50,556 bases of DNA from Rhodococcus sp. IEGM 1379 (GTDB lineage: Bacteria > Actinomycetota > Actinomycetes > Mycobacteriales > Mycobacteriaceae). Shown here in pieces: positions 26,260 to 34,450 of the stretch (position 1 is its first letter; each line of letters opens with the position of its first letter). The stretch spans positions 1 through 50,556 of the forward strand of contig NZ_JASHKR010000033.1 of assembly GCF_030056815.1 (NCBI RefSeq). Direction: 5' to 3'. The translations under genes were made by a program, and so were the position numbers. The notes below the pieces were generated by a model. It did not search any database and was not told the DNA's origin. It saw nothing but the letters and a program-made list of their open reading frames with translations.

Positions 26260-27849
26260 ATGACAGACCGCCGATCCTCCGATACAGACCATGTGTCACC
26301 TCGTAAATTCGCCGAACTGAAGCGGGCTGCGCAACTGAAGTTCGAGAAGGAACGCCGCGAACGAGAAACCATGATTCACCAACCGTCGACACCCGAGTTG
26401 ACGGCAAACGCGGCCCGTCGTAGCACCGCGATCATGTTGGGGAGCAGAGTCGCCGTCGCCGCAATGGGCTGGACCGGTTCCGTTCTGATCGCTCGCGCAA
26501 TCAGCCCCGAGCAATTCGGTCAGTTCTCATTGATCTTCGGTCTACTCGGATTGCTTTCCGTCATCACTGATCTCGGAGTCGGACGAGTTGTACTCGCAAA
26601 ACTGGTCGAGAGCAATCCTTGGGAAATCTCGCTGGTTACAACCGCATTCATCTCGCTACGCATCGCTTTAGGACTGCTCGGATACCTCTTGGCTCTCGGC
26701 TACGTCTGGATACTGGGGTACCCCGCAGAAGTCGTCGAGGCGACTGCGATTGCAGGCCTCGTCGTCGTTGTCGCGACACCAAGTCACGCGCTGTCGGTGA
26801 TGTACCAGAGTCGCCTCAAGATGACCTATGTGGCAGTCGCCGAAGGCGCCGGACAACTTGCGCAGCTGATGGCGACAATCGCTGCTGTACTGTGGCAACC
26901 CCTCCTCATCATCCTCGTCATTCCAGCGGTGATCAACGAAATGGTCGCTGCGGTCATCAAGATCCGCGGTGTTCGCAAGGGCATCGCCGGCCCCCTCCCC
27001 GCCTCGCGCGCCCAGTTTCGACGGTGGCGAGAAATGCTGATCGAAGCGATCCCGCTCAGCATCGGATTCGCTTTTATCACCTTGCTCTCCAAAATAGACG
27101 TCCTCATGCTCGGCAAACTCGATACGTTCGATTCTGTCGGGTTGTACAGCATCGGATACAAGTTCGCGGATCTTCTACAGATCGTCGCCATCACCGTCGT
27201 CACCCCCGTAACCACACTCCTCGTATCCTCATGGCCTGACAAACTCGATATCTTTCGGGAGCGGAGTCGTGAGGCGTTTATCGTCCTCGCAGTACTCGGA
27301 AGCGCGTCTATCGCGGCATTTTGGCCGGCGGCCACCGAGGTTCTATCACTGCTGTACGGCGAAAGATTCACTGTTGCAGAAACTTCCACACGACTCCTCG
27401 TCTTGGGTGCCTGCTTCTCGATGCTGACTCAACTCGGCCTGATGGTGCTGATCGCCAGTGGACGGCATCGCACGTACCCGTGGGTGGCGCTGGCCGGACT
27501 CGGTTTCAACATCGTTGCCAACCTTGTCCTCATCCCTCGCTTCTCGTTCAACGGCGCTGCAATTGCAACAGTTGTCACCGAAATGCTTCTGTTCGTTGCG
27601 ATTTGGATCGTCGTTGTTCGAACAGTTCCTGCCTACAACCTGTTTCCTGCTATCCCCGTCGTCGCGACGACCGCGATCGGCGCACTGGTCACGACCGTGG
27701 GGACAATCTGCGTCGAACGATTTTCCATTCCATGGCTTCTCGTGTCGATCGCCGCACCTGCAGTAATCGCTGCAATCTTCGTAGTCGTTCCGATCTCCAA
27801 CGGGAAAACCCTGTTGGCGCTCATCAAACCCGGTGGAGACAACACATGA
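26260..27849 (+). CDS. Polysaccharide flippase (Wzx/MOP family)
   Basis: This protein of about 529 residues has twelve to fourteen predicted helices from residue 50 onward, beginning IMLGSRVAVAAMGWTGSVLIARAIS and EQFGQFSLIFGLLGLLSVITDLGVG. These are conserved in Wzx-like flippases, which move lipid-linked oligosaccharide across the membrane. The first 45 residues (SPRKFAELKRAAQLKFEKER) are charged and helical and may be an extra cytoplasmic extension or mis-assigned start; no good ribosome-binding site precedes the ATG at 26260. The stop overlaps the next gene as ATGA. Confidence 0.88.
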   Translation: MTDRRSSDTDHVSPRKFAELKRAAQLKFEKERRERETMIHQPSTPELTANAARRSTAIMLGSRVAVAAMGWTGSVLIARAISPEQFGQFSLIFGLLGLLSVITDLGVGRVVLAKLVESNPWEISLVTTAFISLRIALGLLGYLLALGYVWILGYPAEVVEATAIAGLVVVVATPSHALSVMYQSRLKMTYVAVAEGAGQLAQLMATIAAVLWQPLLIILVIPAVINEMVAAVIKIRGVRKGIAGPLPASRAQFRRWREMLIEAIPLSIGFAFITLLSKIDVLMLGKLDTFDSVGLYSIGYKFADLLQIVAITVVTPVTTLLVSSWPDKLDIFRERSREAFIVLAVLGSASIAAFWPAATEVLSLLYGERFTVAETSTRLLVLGACFSMLTQLGLMVLIASGRHRTYPWVALAGLGFNIVANLVLIPRFSFNGAAIATVVTEMLLFVAIWIVVVRTVPAYNLFPAIPVVATTAIGALVTTVGTICVERFSIPWLLVSIAAPAVIAAIFVVVPISNGKTLLALIKPGGDNT

Positions 27850-28928
27850 TTCGAACACTGATCTTCGTCAGTCACACCGGAGAGGTTTCCGGAGCCGAAC
27901 TCGTCATGATTCAGGTAATGCAACTCGCGAAAGAAAGCGGGGCCACCGTAATTTTGGCATGCCCGGAGGGCCCGCTGACTCGGCGAGTCACTGGCATCTG
28001 CGAAGTTCTCCCAATACCGAGCCTCGCACTCAAGGGGGAAGGTGGCATCAATCGCATTCTCGCTATCGCTACCGTGGTGAAGAACTGGCGAATCGCAGGA
28101 CGCATGATCGCGTCCCGTACGCGATCCGAGAATGCAAGAGTGATCGTCAATTCCCTGTTTGCCTTGCCTGCAATCAGATTCGGCCGGGTCGATGGCGGCG
28201 CAACATGGCTCATCCACGACACGCTCTCCAACACCAAACAACGCACTGTCGTCCGCATTGCCAAGCCTTCGATCCGACGAGCAGTTTCCGTCTCCGGGCC
28301 GACAGCAATACCTGTACGCGCGCTAGGAATTCCCACCACGATCTCACGACTCGGTGTTGCGGTACCCGACGAAATCGCGGTAGTCCAATCCCCCGCGCCC
28401 GGGATTGTCGGCATAATCGGATCTATCACTCTGTGGAAGGGACACACCGTCCTGTTGGAGGCAATTGCCAGAACGCCTGACGTATTACTCGAAATTGCCG
28501 GTGTCCCATTCCCTGGAGACGAGCCGTATGCCGAAGCGCTACAACAACGTTCCGAAGAACCAGATTTGAGGGGCCGTGTCCGGTTCCTTGGATACGTCGA
28601 TTCACTGTCCACCGTCAGAAACTGGGACCTCGCTATCTCAGCCAGCACCTCTCCTGAGGCCAGCCCGCTGGTAGTTCTCGAAGCCATGAGCCTCGGAGTG
28701 CCCGTCATCGGAACCGATCATGGGGGTACGAGCGAGCTACTCGAGGACGGTGCGGGTTCCCTCGTCGCAGTTGATGACCCTGCCCAACTGGCTGCAGAAA
28801 TCGCCAGACTGTTGAACGACGAATGCGCGCGATCTACATTTGCGCGCGCTGGTCGAAAACGAGTGGTTGAGCGCTATGACATCCGAAAAAACTTACCGGT
28901 GCTCCTCGAGGAACTCGTTCGTGACTAA
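27846..28928 (+). CDS. Glycosyltransferase, GT4 family (EPS cluster)
   Basis: This 360-residue GT-B enzyme begins IRTLIFVSHTGEVSGAELVMIQVM, the acceptor-side glycine loop. The donor domain contains VGIIGSITLWKGHTVLLEAIA and the E-x7-E segment SPEASPLVVLEAMSLGVPVIGTDHGG. It is the third glycosyltransferase of the locus (not counting the initiating sugar transferase), which suggests a repeat unit of at least four sugars. The ATG at 27846 overlaps the flippase stop, and its own end overlaps the following glycosidase start by 8 bp. Confidence 0.9.
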   Translation: MIRTLIFVSHTGEVSGAELVMIQVMQLAKESGATVILACPEGPLTRRVTGICEVLPIPSLALKGEGGINRILAIATVVKNWRIAGRMIASRTRSENARVIVNSLFALPAIRFGRVDGGATWLIHDTLSNTKQRTVVRIAKPSIRRAVSVSGPTAIPVRALGIPTTISRLGVAVPDEIAVVQSPAPGIVGIIGSITLWKGHTVLLEAIARTPDVLLEIAGVPFPGDEPYAEALQQRSEEPDLRGRVRFLGYVDSLSTVRNWDLAISASTSPEASPLVVLEAMSLGVPVIGTDHGGTSELLEDGAGSLVAVDDPAQLAAEIARLLNDECARSTFARAGRKRVVERYDIRKNLPVLLEELVRD

Positions 28929-30006
28929 AGCGCTTCGCCTATCAGCAGCCGCAGTGGTTCTCGTTGTCCTCGGAGTTGTCGTTCAGTCGTCGGTCTCCGA
29001 ATCGAGTAAGCCATGCGAACCAGCTCGGTCCACCGACAGCACCGGCATAGCCCTCGGATCTGGTTACACTGCACTCAGTCAGCCTGAAATAGACAAGATC
29101 ATCGAGGATATTCGGGACTCAGGTTCGGATTGGATCAGATTCGACTTCGACTGGTCATTTATCGAATCCACAAAGGGAACGTTCGACTGGTCAGGAACTG
29201 ACCGACTTGTCGAGGCTGCGAAGGCCACCGGACTCCATGTGCTCGGCTTGATGACCTATACACCGGAATGGGCTCGCGACCCGTCGGATTCGGAAGCGGA
29301 CAGCCATTCTCGCCCTGCTGACCCCACATCTTTTGGTCACTTCGCAGGAATTGCTGCAGAACGCTACACCGACTCGGTGTCTGCCTGGGAAATCTGGAAC
29401 GAACCCAATCTCCAGTCTTTCTTCAACCCTGTGCCGGACGTATCGTTTTACTCCGAACTGCTGACCGCTGCGAGCACCTCGATCAAAAAGGTTCAGCCAA
29501 ATGCGACCATCGTTTCCGGTGGGCTGTCCCCCGCAACGGATAACGGTACGGACATCAGCCCCACGACCTTTCTCTCCGACCTATACGACGCCGGAGCAGG
29601 CTCGCAGTTCGACGTCGTAGGCATGCACCCATACAGCTATCCCGCGCTGCCGTCCGATGCCCTTACCCAAAGTTGGAATTCCTTCTATCGGATGCGGTTC
29701 ATGCACGACACCATGGTGACAAACGGCGACACCGCCAAGTCGATCTGGGCAACGGAGTTCGGTTCGCCAACCGGCAGCAGTCCAGAAGCTGTCACCAAGG
29801 CCGTTCAAGCTGAAATTCTCCGCGACGGAATCAACGAGGCCCGCCGGCTCGGATTCGTCTCCAAGTTGTTCGTCTACAGCCTCCAGGACCGTGGATCCGA
29901 TTTGGGGGATCGCGAACAGAACTTCGGACTTCTCGACACAAACTCTGATCCGAAGCCTGCAATGACCGTCCTGGAAAATGCCAACAAAACTGGAGGGTGC
30001 TTCTGA
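28921..30006 (+). CDS. Secreted/anchored clan-A glycoside hydrolase (GH39/GH5-like), copy 1
   Basis: This 361-residue protein starts with an uncleaved-looking signal or anchor helix (AAAVVLVVLGVVVQSSV). A TIM-barrel glycosidase follows, with the acid/base Glu in WEIWNEPN (Glu161) and the nucleophile candidate in WATEFG (Glu279). Clan-A retaining enzymes use this Glu pair. In an EPS locus it is probably an extracellular trimming or depolymerising enzyme for the polymer itself; this is inference. The GTG at 28921 overlaps the glycosyltransferase stop. A paralogue follows 229 bp downstream. The next 229 bp hold no ORF and no clear hairpin. Confidence 0.85.
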   Translation: MTKALRLSAAAVVLVVLGVVVQSSVSESSKPCEPARSTDSTGIALGSGYTALSQPEIDKIIEDIRDSGSDWIRFDFDWSFIESTKGTFDWSGTDRLVEAAKATGLHVLGLMTYTPEWARDPSDSEADSHSRPADPTSFGHFAGIAAERYTDSVSAWEIWNEPNLQSFFNPVPDVSFYSELLTAASTSIKKVQPNATIVSGGLSPATDNGTDISPTTFLSDLYDAGAGSQFDVVGMHPYSYPALPSDALTQSWNSFYRMRFMHDTMVTNGDTAKSIWATEFGSPTGSSPEAVTKAVQAEILRDGINEARRLGFVSKLFVYSLQDRGSDLGDREQNFGLLDTNSDPKPAMTVLENANKTGGCF

Positions 30007-30235
30007 AAAGATTCTCCGACTTAATCCCCAGTCAGAAAAAATCGGACAATACCAACCGATGCATTCCAATCGCCTTCATAAGCAAGCATAGTTGCTGAAG
30101 AACCGACCTTGGGACTGCTCACCACAGATCGAATTCGTGCAATTCTACTTATTGCCGGATTCGTCAGCGATATCCGGATCCATCATCTTATTGTGGCCCC
30201 TGTTTCGCGACCCCTGTGGAAAGAAGGTGGTCGAC

Positions 30236-31327
30236 GTGCGTCGACTTCGATTACCCCTCCTGTGTTCCCTGATCCTTGCCATCGGATCGTTGAGTGCCTG
30301 CGCCCCCTCACCCCCGCCACCTACAACTACTTCTCCACCATCGACCTGCAGTTCCGCCAGTTTCGGCATCGCCGGCGGCGCCCCCTTGAATTGGCTCTCG
30401 CAAAACGAGCTTGATGCAGAGTTGACCGCTATGAAGAATGCGGGCACCACATGGCTCCGATTCGATATCGACTGGTCGGCCGTCGAACCAACCAAGGGCC
30501 AACAGAATTGGGCAGTAACTGATCGCGTCGTCGAACGCGCGAGGCTACAAGGCCTGAGCCTTCTTGCCATCGTCACGTACACACCTCCGTGGGCACGCGT
30601 TGCCGGAGCCACCGACAGTCACGGCTACCCATCCGACGTGGCGGCATATGCCAATTTCGCACAACAAGCGGCACAACGCTATTCAGACAAGATCAGTACC
30701 TGGGAGATCTGGAACGAACCGAATCTCGCTCAATTCTTCCGCCCGAAGCCCAATGCCAATACCTACACATCAATGCTGAAGGCCGCAGCGACAAGCATTC
30801 GAGCTGTACAATCTGGTGCAAAGATTCTCAACGGTGGATTGGCGCCGGCGGTCGACAACGGTTCCGACATCTCACCGGTAACCTATCTCAACTCCCTCTA
30901 CGCTGCCGGCGCGAAATCGTCCTTCGATGCCTTCTCCATACACCCCTACAGTTGGCCCGCATTGCCATCCGACGCGTCCACTCAAAGCTGGAACACCTTC
31001 TATCGGATTCGTCTCATGCGAGAGACGATGATCAAGAATGGCGACAGCGGAAAGAAGGTCTGGGCAACCGAATTCGGCGCTCCCACCGGAACCGGACCTA
31101 CCGCTGTCAGCCCCCAACTTCAGGCCAGCATCATCGCCGACGGATTCGCACAGGCCAAATCACTCGGCTACATCGAGCGTATTTTCGTCTACAGCATGCG
31201 TGATCGCGGAACCAACACCAGTGACATCGAGCAGAACTTCGGACTGATGACAATGAACTTCACTCCGAAACCTGCACTGGCCGCGGTGAAGCAAGCGATC
31301 GGCGGATGCACGACACCCAAAATTTGA
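30236..31327 (+). CDS. Clan-A glycoside hydrolase lipoprotein, copy 2
   Basis: This 363-residue protein has a lipobox (LSAC, Cys22), a Pro/Thr-rich linker (APSPPPPTTTSPP) and a TIM-barrel domain aligned without gaps to copy 1 around the active site: WEIWNEPN with Glu161 and WATEFG with Glu279, the same residue numbers. Differences in the loops (TPPWARVAGATDSHGY here, TPEWARDPSDSEADSH in copy 1) suggest different substrate positions. The GTG at 30236 has AAGAAGG 9 nt upstream; a longer frame to 30092 would hide the signal peptide. The stop faces the Wzz-like gene 17 bp away. Confidence 0.87.
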   Translation: MRRLRLPLLCSLILAIGSLSACAPSPPPPTTTSPPSTCSSASFGIAGGAPLNWLSQNELDAELTAMKNAGTTWLRFDIDWSAVEPTKGQQNWAVTDRVVERARLQGLSLLAIVTYTPPWARVAGATDSHGYPSDVAAYANFAQQAAQRYSDKISTWEIWNEPNLAQFFRPKPNANTYTSMLKAAATSIRAVQSGAKILNGGLAPAVDNGSDISPVTYLNSLYAAGAKSSFDAFSIHPYSWPALPSDASTQSWNTFYRIRLMRETMIKNGDSGKKVWATEFGAPTGTGPTAVSPQLQASIIADGFAQAKSLGYIERIFVYSMRDRGTNTSDIEQNFGLMTMNFTPKPALAAVKQAIGGCTTPKI

Positions 31328-31344
31328 TCTGACTCCGCCGACCG

Positions 31345-33072
31345 TCAGTCCGTCTTGGACGTCCCGCGGGTTCCTTCATGCCGCAGTAGTCCCACCCGTG
31401 AAACAGGCCGACCATCACGGGTCCTGCCCTTTTTACTGGTGTTCAACACAATTCGCTCGGTAGCCGCTTCGGAGTTGATGTCGTCGACGTGATCAACGAC
31501 ATCAACTCCGTCAAGGTCACCAGCACCGACTGCACCCACTATCGTTCGTGGGCCTTCCACCGGAGACGAATGGTCCTCCGGCTCCAGCGCAGGCAATTGG
31601 CGACGGTCGATCGTCACAGTCTGCGCGTCGATCAGCCCCGCTCGTGTCCTACGGTCACCGGAATCAACCACTAGCCCGGACGTCGCTTCCGCACTACTTG
31701 ATGGAGCTCCTGTGACTCTGTTCAAATCTTCCGCGACTCCGTTCGAATACAGTGGCGCGTCTTCCGCCGACAGCGGCCCTACCGCCGATTCTCCCACTAC
31801 TGCGGGTGAACTCACCGGTGTCGTGTCGCCACTCCGACCCCGTATCGAAGATAATGTGAGGAAGTCGATGACAGGTTCGGGCGCTGCCGGTCCGACCAAC
31901 ACCAGTGACCGCGCCACATCAACTTCCGCCAAAGTCCGAAGACAACTGACAATTTCACTTTGATCAGCGTCTTGTGCCGAAACGACAACGATCGCAAACG
32001 CAGTGCCACTCGAATCGACTACGCTCCACCAGTTCGAACTCAATGCATGGACGGATACACGCGCCTGCAAGCCTTCCGGCACGTCCCACGAGTTCATGTC
32101 TACGCCCTCCCCGACCAATACGAGAACGTGATCCCCCAAGCTCGCGCGTTGACTCAACGTGAGAGCAACATTAGACGGCATCTCGACCACAGAAGAGTGT
32201 TGCACAAGCAGTGACGCGCCGAATTTCTTCGCCGTACGACGGGCCCAGGCATCAGTGACGCGAGAACTGAAACGTCCGCGACATGCCACGAGAATCTCTG
32301 CCACCAGAATGAGAACGACCAGAAAGGCCACCGCAGATTCGACAAACGGCTTGGGAGCAACAGGAAGTCCCGTCCCTGACGGTGCCGACAGCAATTGCAA
32401 CCTGTCGGAATTTGACTCTGCAGCGCGCAGTTGCCTCAGTTGCTCAAGCCTGGCATCAAGATCCGCTGCGACCGTCGGATCATCCTTGGCTGTTTCGTAG
32501 TTGTCGATACTCTTTTGGCGCGCTGCTGCCAACTGTGAGTTGAGCCGGGCGATGTCGTCCGTCAGTATCTTGGTCCGCCGATCGAGAGTTTCGGCATTAC
32601 GTTGCCCCTGAGCATCACTCAATGTCTCCACGACGACGCGCGCAAGCTTGTCGGACTCCTCCTGACTGAATCCTGTGGCCTTCACGAAGACCAGAGCGGG
32701 TGAAGTTCCCGGGGTTACCGCTATGTGACTCGAAACGTCAGCGGCGGCCCACCCGTTGCCCATCTTCTGCTCAATTTCGGCAACTACAGCGCTATCCGTC
32801 GACAGCGCTATGTAGGGCGCGACCATCTGCCCGAGATTGGCATCGGTAACCACAACCTGCGCACCGGTCTGGACTTCCGCGACGATATCGGATTCGTACA
32901 CCGGCGTCGCACTTCCTCTGACCATGTACACGACGCCACCGACAATCAATGCAATCACCAGCGCAGGAAGGGCCACTCGCGACAAATTCCGCACGTGACC
33001 AACCAAGTCGAATGTTGGCGGCACGCCCAGCTCTCGACGAATCACTGCGTCCCTAGCCCGCACATCTGACAC
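31345..33072 (-). CDS. Wzz-like polysaccharide chain-length protein with long cytoplasmic tail
   Basis: This 575-residue protein has helix 1 at about 34-54 (ALPALVIALIVGGVVYMV), an extracytoplasmic domain with coiled-coil stretches (TKILTDDIARLNSQLAAARQ) to about 235, and helix 2 (AVAFLVVLILVAEILVACRG) at about 250. This is the Wzz/polysaccharide co-polymerase layout. The C-terminal 300 residues contain a Rossmann-like region (DHVLVLVGEGVDMNSWDVP, FAIVVVSAQDADQSE) but no Walker A motif, then a disordered acidic/Ser-rich tail with a basic end. It resembles a BY-kinase module that lost its ATP site. The GTG at 33072 is chosen because GGAGG lies 8 nt upstream; the longer TTG frame to 33114 lacks this. 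Confidence 0.75.
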   Translation of the reverse strand: MSDVRARDAVIRRELGVPPTFDLVGHVRNLSRVALPALVIALIVGGVVYMVRGSATPVYESDIVAEVQTGAQVVVTDANLGQMVAPYIALSTDSAVVAEIEQKMGNGWAAADVSSHIAVTPGTSPALVFVKATGFSQEESDKLARVVVETLSDAQGQRNAETLDRRTKILTDDIARLNSQLAAARQKSIDNYETAKDDPTVAADLDARLEQLRQLRAAESNSDRLQLLSAPSGTGLPVAPKPFVESAVAFLVVLILVAEILVACRGRFSSRVTDAWARRTAKKFGASLLVQHSSVVEMPSNVALTLSQRASLGDHVLVLVGEGVDMNSWDVPEGLQARVSVHALSSNWWSVVDSSGTAFAIVVVSAQDADQSEIVSCLRTLAEVDVARSLVLVGPAAPEPVIDFLTLSSIRGRSGDTTPVSSPAVVGESAVGPLSAEDAPLYSNGVAEDLNRVTGAPSSSAEATSGLVVDSGDRRTRAGLIDAQTVTIDRRQLPALEPEDHSSPVEGPRTIVGAVGAGDLDGVDVVDHVDDINSEAATERIVLNTSKKGRTRDGRPVSRVGLLRHEGTRGTSKTD

Positions 33073-33142
33073 GTCGAAAACCTCCAGCTCGGCAACACTC
33101 AAAACGACCAACAAAAGAAACCAGCAGTTTGCTAAATCTCCA

Positions 33143-33165
33143 TAAACATACCTGAAGTCTGCTAA
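33143..33165. promoter_or_regulatory. Partial ARE-like site C upstream of the Wzz-like gene
   Basis: TAAACATACC matches the left arm of sites A and B in 9 of 10 positions; the right half AGTCTGCTAA matches GGTTTGTTTG in only 5 of 10. It lies 70 bp upstream of the Wzz-like start. It may be a weak operator or coincidence. Confidence 0.35.
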
Positions 33166-33816
33166 TCAGCTACCCGGGAGCCGCCGAGGCCTCGACCACA
33201 TCTGCCAATACCCGACGATGCCCACGCCACCCAGGTCGTACAGTCTTTCTCCGGCCGGACTGGCAAGCCCACACACGGCGTACTCCCCAACCTCCGCAAA
33301 AGCGGCGGCGGACACCTGACGCAACATACGCAGGCCGTTTCCTCGCCTCTGCCCACCCTTGCGGGTACCTCCGGCCCATACCGTGCTGATCGGATTCCCA
33401 GGTGACAACATCGCTGCCGAATGGAGCTTTCCATCGTCGAACAGACCGATGACACGTCGCTTCGAAGAAATACTGCCAGCCGAGTACACCAATGCAGCAG
33501 AGTCGGCATCAACTCCGAACAAGTCCTCGGCAAGGGACCGTGCGTCGCCCAAGCCACGCCCGGCGAGCATCACCACCGCGCGCACGTACGCCCTCATCAC
33601 GCGATCGAGCACCTCGGAAATATTCCGGGCGATGTCACCATCGTGCACCAGAGCAAGGTTGTAACTAGGATCGGGCGCACCCGTCAGCGCCGTCCACCAA
33701 CCAGCCTCCAAAATGTGAGGACCTGTAGGCGGAACAAGACCAGACATGTTTTGTCCGTATGCATTTCGCGATGTGTACAGGTCCGCGACAGTCAAGCGAT
33801 GACGCCATCCGCTCAT
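33166..33816 (-). CDS. Uncharacterised protein, possibly GNAT-like
   Basis: This 216-residue soluble protein has no signal or membrane helix. The middle (AYVRAVVMLAGRGLGDARSLAEDLFGVDADSAALVY) and the C-terminal half (RRGNGLRMLRQVSAAAFAEVGEYAVCGLASPAGERLYDLGGVGIVGYWQMW) look like an acetyltransferase fold, with RRGNGLRML at the place of the acetyl-CoA loop and a C-terminal 'old-yeller' type motif. This assignment is tentative. It is encoded just upstream of the Wzz-like gene in the same direction, 93 bp apart. AAGGA lies 7 nt before the ATG at 33816. It may modify a sugar nucleotide or the polymer, or be unrelated. Confidence 0.65.
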   Translation of the reverse strand: MSGWRHRLTVADLYTSRNAYGQNMSGLVPPTGPHILEAGWWTALTGAPDPSYNLALVHDGDIARNISEVLDRVMRAYVRAVVMLAGRGLGDARSLAEDLFGVDADSAALVYSAGSISSKRRVIGLFDDGKLHSAAMLSPGNPISTVWAGGTRKGGQRRGNGLRMLRQVSAAAFAEVGEYAVCGLASPAGERLYDLGGVGIVGYWQMWSRPRRLPGS

Positions 33817-33857
33817 GCGTTTTTCCTTGATCCAGGTATCATCGGAATATCAAAAAG

Positions 33858-34391
33858 ATGTCGAAAGTCTCGAAGGCCGCGGCCGTTTCACTGTCAGTGC
33901 TCGCCATGACAGCAATCGCAGGTTGGCCGGTCTATGTCGCGCCCAAGCTCGACGAGCCACACGCTGCCGATGCGGTTGTCGTGCTCGGCGGCGCCCACGA
34001 CGGGCGTGAGGAAGTGGGCCTCGACTTGATGAGGCGAGGCTACGCACCACGCATCGTCTTCTCGAATCCGTACGGCAACAACGACAAAAAGATGCGATCG
34101 ATATGCGATGGATCATTCGATTTTCCAGTCGACTGCTTTATACCGTCCCCGTCTACGACAGAAGGCGAAGGCTTCGAGATCGAACGGCTTGCGCGCCTGC
34201 ATGATTGGAACACGGTCATTGTCGTAACCTTCGTTCCTCATATCTCGCGAGCTCGATACATTATTTCTCGGTGCTACTCCGGTGAACTGCTGATGGTTGC
34301 GAGCCGTCCTGAGCTATCGCTCCGCACTTGGGCATTCAACTACGTCTACCAAACTGCTGGATATCTCAGAAATCTGCGCGCCGGCTGCTGA
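33858..34391 (+). CDS. YdcF/SanA/ElyC family protein (DUF218)
   Basis: This 177-residue protein has an N-terminal membrane helix (AAAVSLSVLAMTAIAGWPVYV) and an extracytoplasmic DUF218 domain that begins DAVVVLGGAHDGREEVGLDLMRRGYAPRIVFS and contains NTVIVVTFVPHISRARYIISRCY. Family members are linked to envelope polysaccharide and lipid-carrier metabolism. It is the only rightward gene among leftward EPS genes. Just 41 bp separate its start from the divergent GNAT-like gene, so each promoter must extend into the other gene or be shared. Confidence 0.85.
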   Translation: MSKVSKAAAVSLSVLAMTAIAGWPVYVAPKLDEPHAADAVVVLGGAHDGREEVGLDLMRRGYAPRIVFSNPYGNNDKKMRSICDGSFDFPVDCFIPSPSTTEGEGFEIERLARLHDWNTVIVVTFVPHISRARYIISRCYSGELLMVASRPELSLRTWAFNYVYQTAGYLRNLRAGC

Positions 34392-34450
34392 CCAGTCAGG
34401 CTTGTCCTGGTGGCCAGCAGCGCTGGAACCCGAGCCTGCGCAGACCTGGT

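Noticed and set aside
27321-28928. 535-codon open frame covering the third glycosyltransferase
   Set aside because: The part before 27846 is a shadow of the flippase gene; the ATG at 27846 overlaps the flippase stop as ATGA and starts the family homology.
34413-34425. CCAGC/GCTGG hairpin between the YdcF and sugar transferase 3' ends
   Set aside because: A 5-bp stem with a 3-nt loop and no U-tract is too weak to call a terminator.
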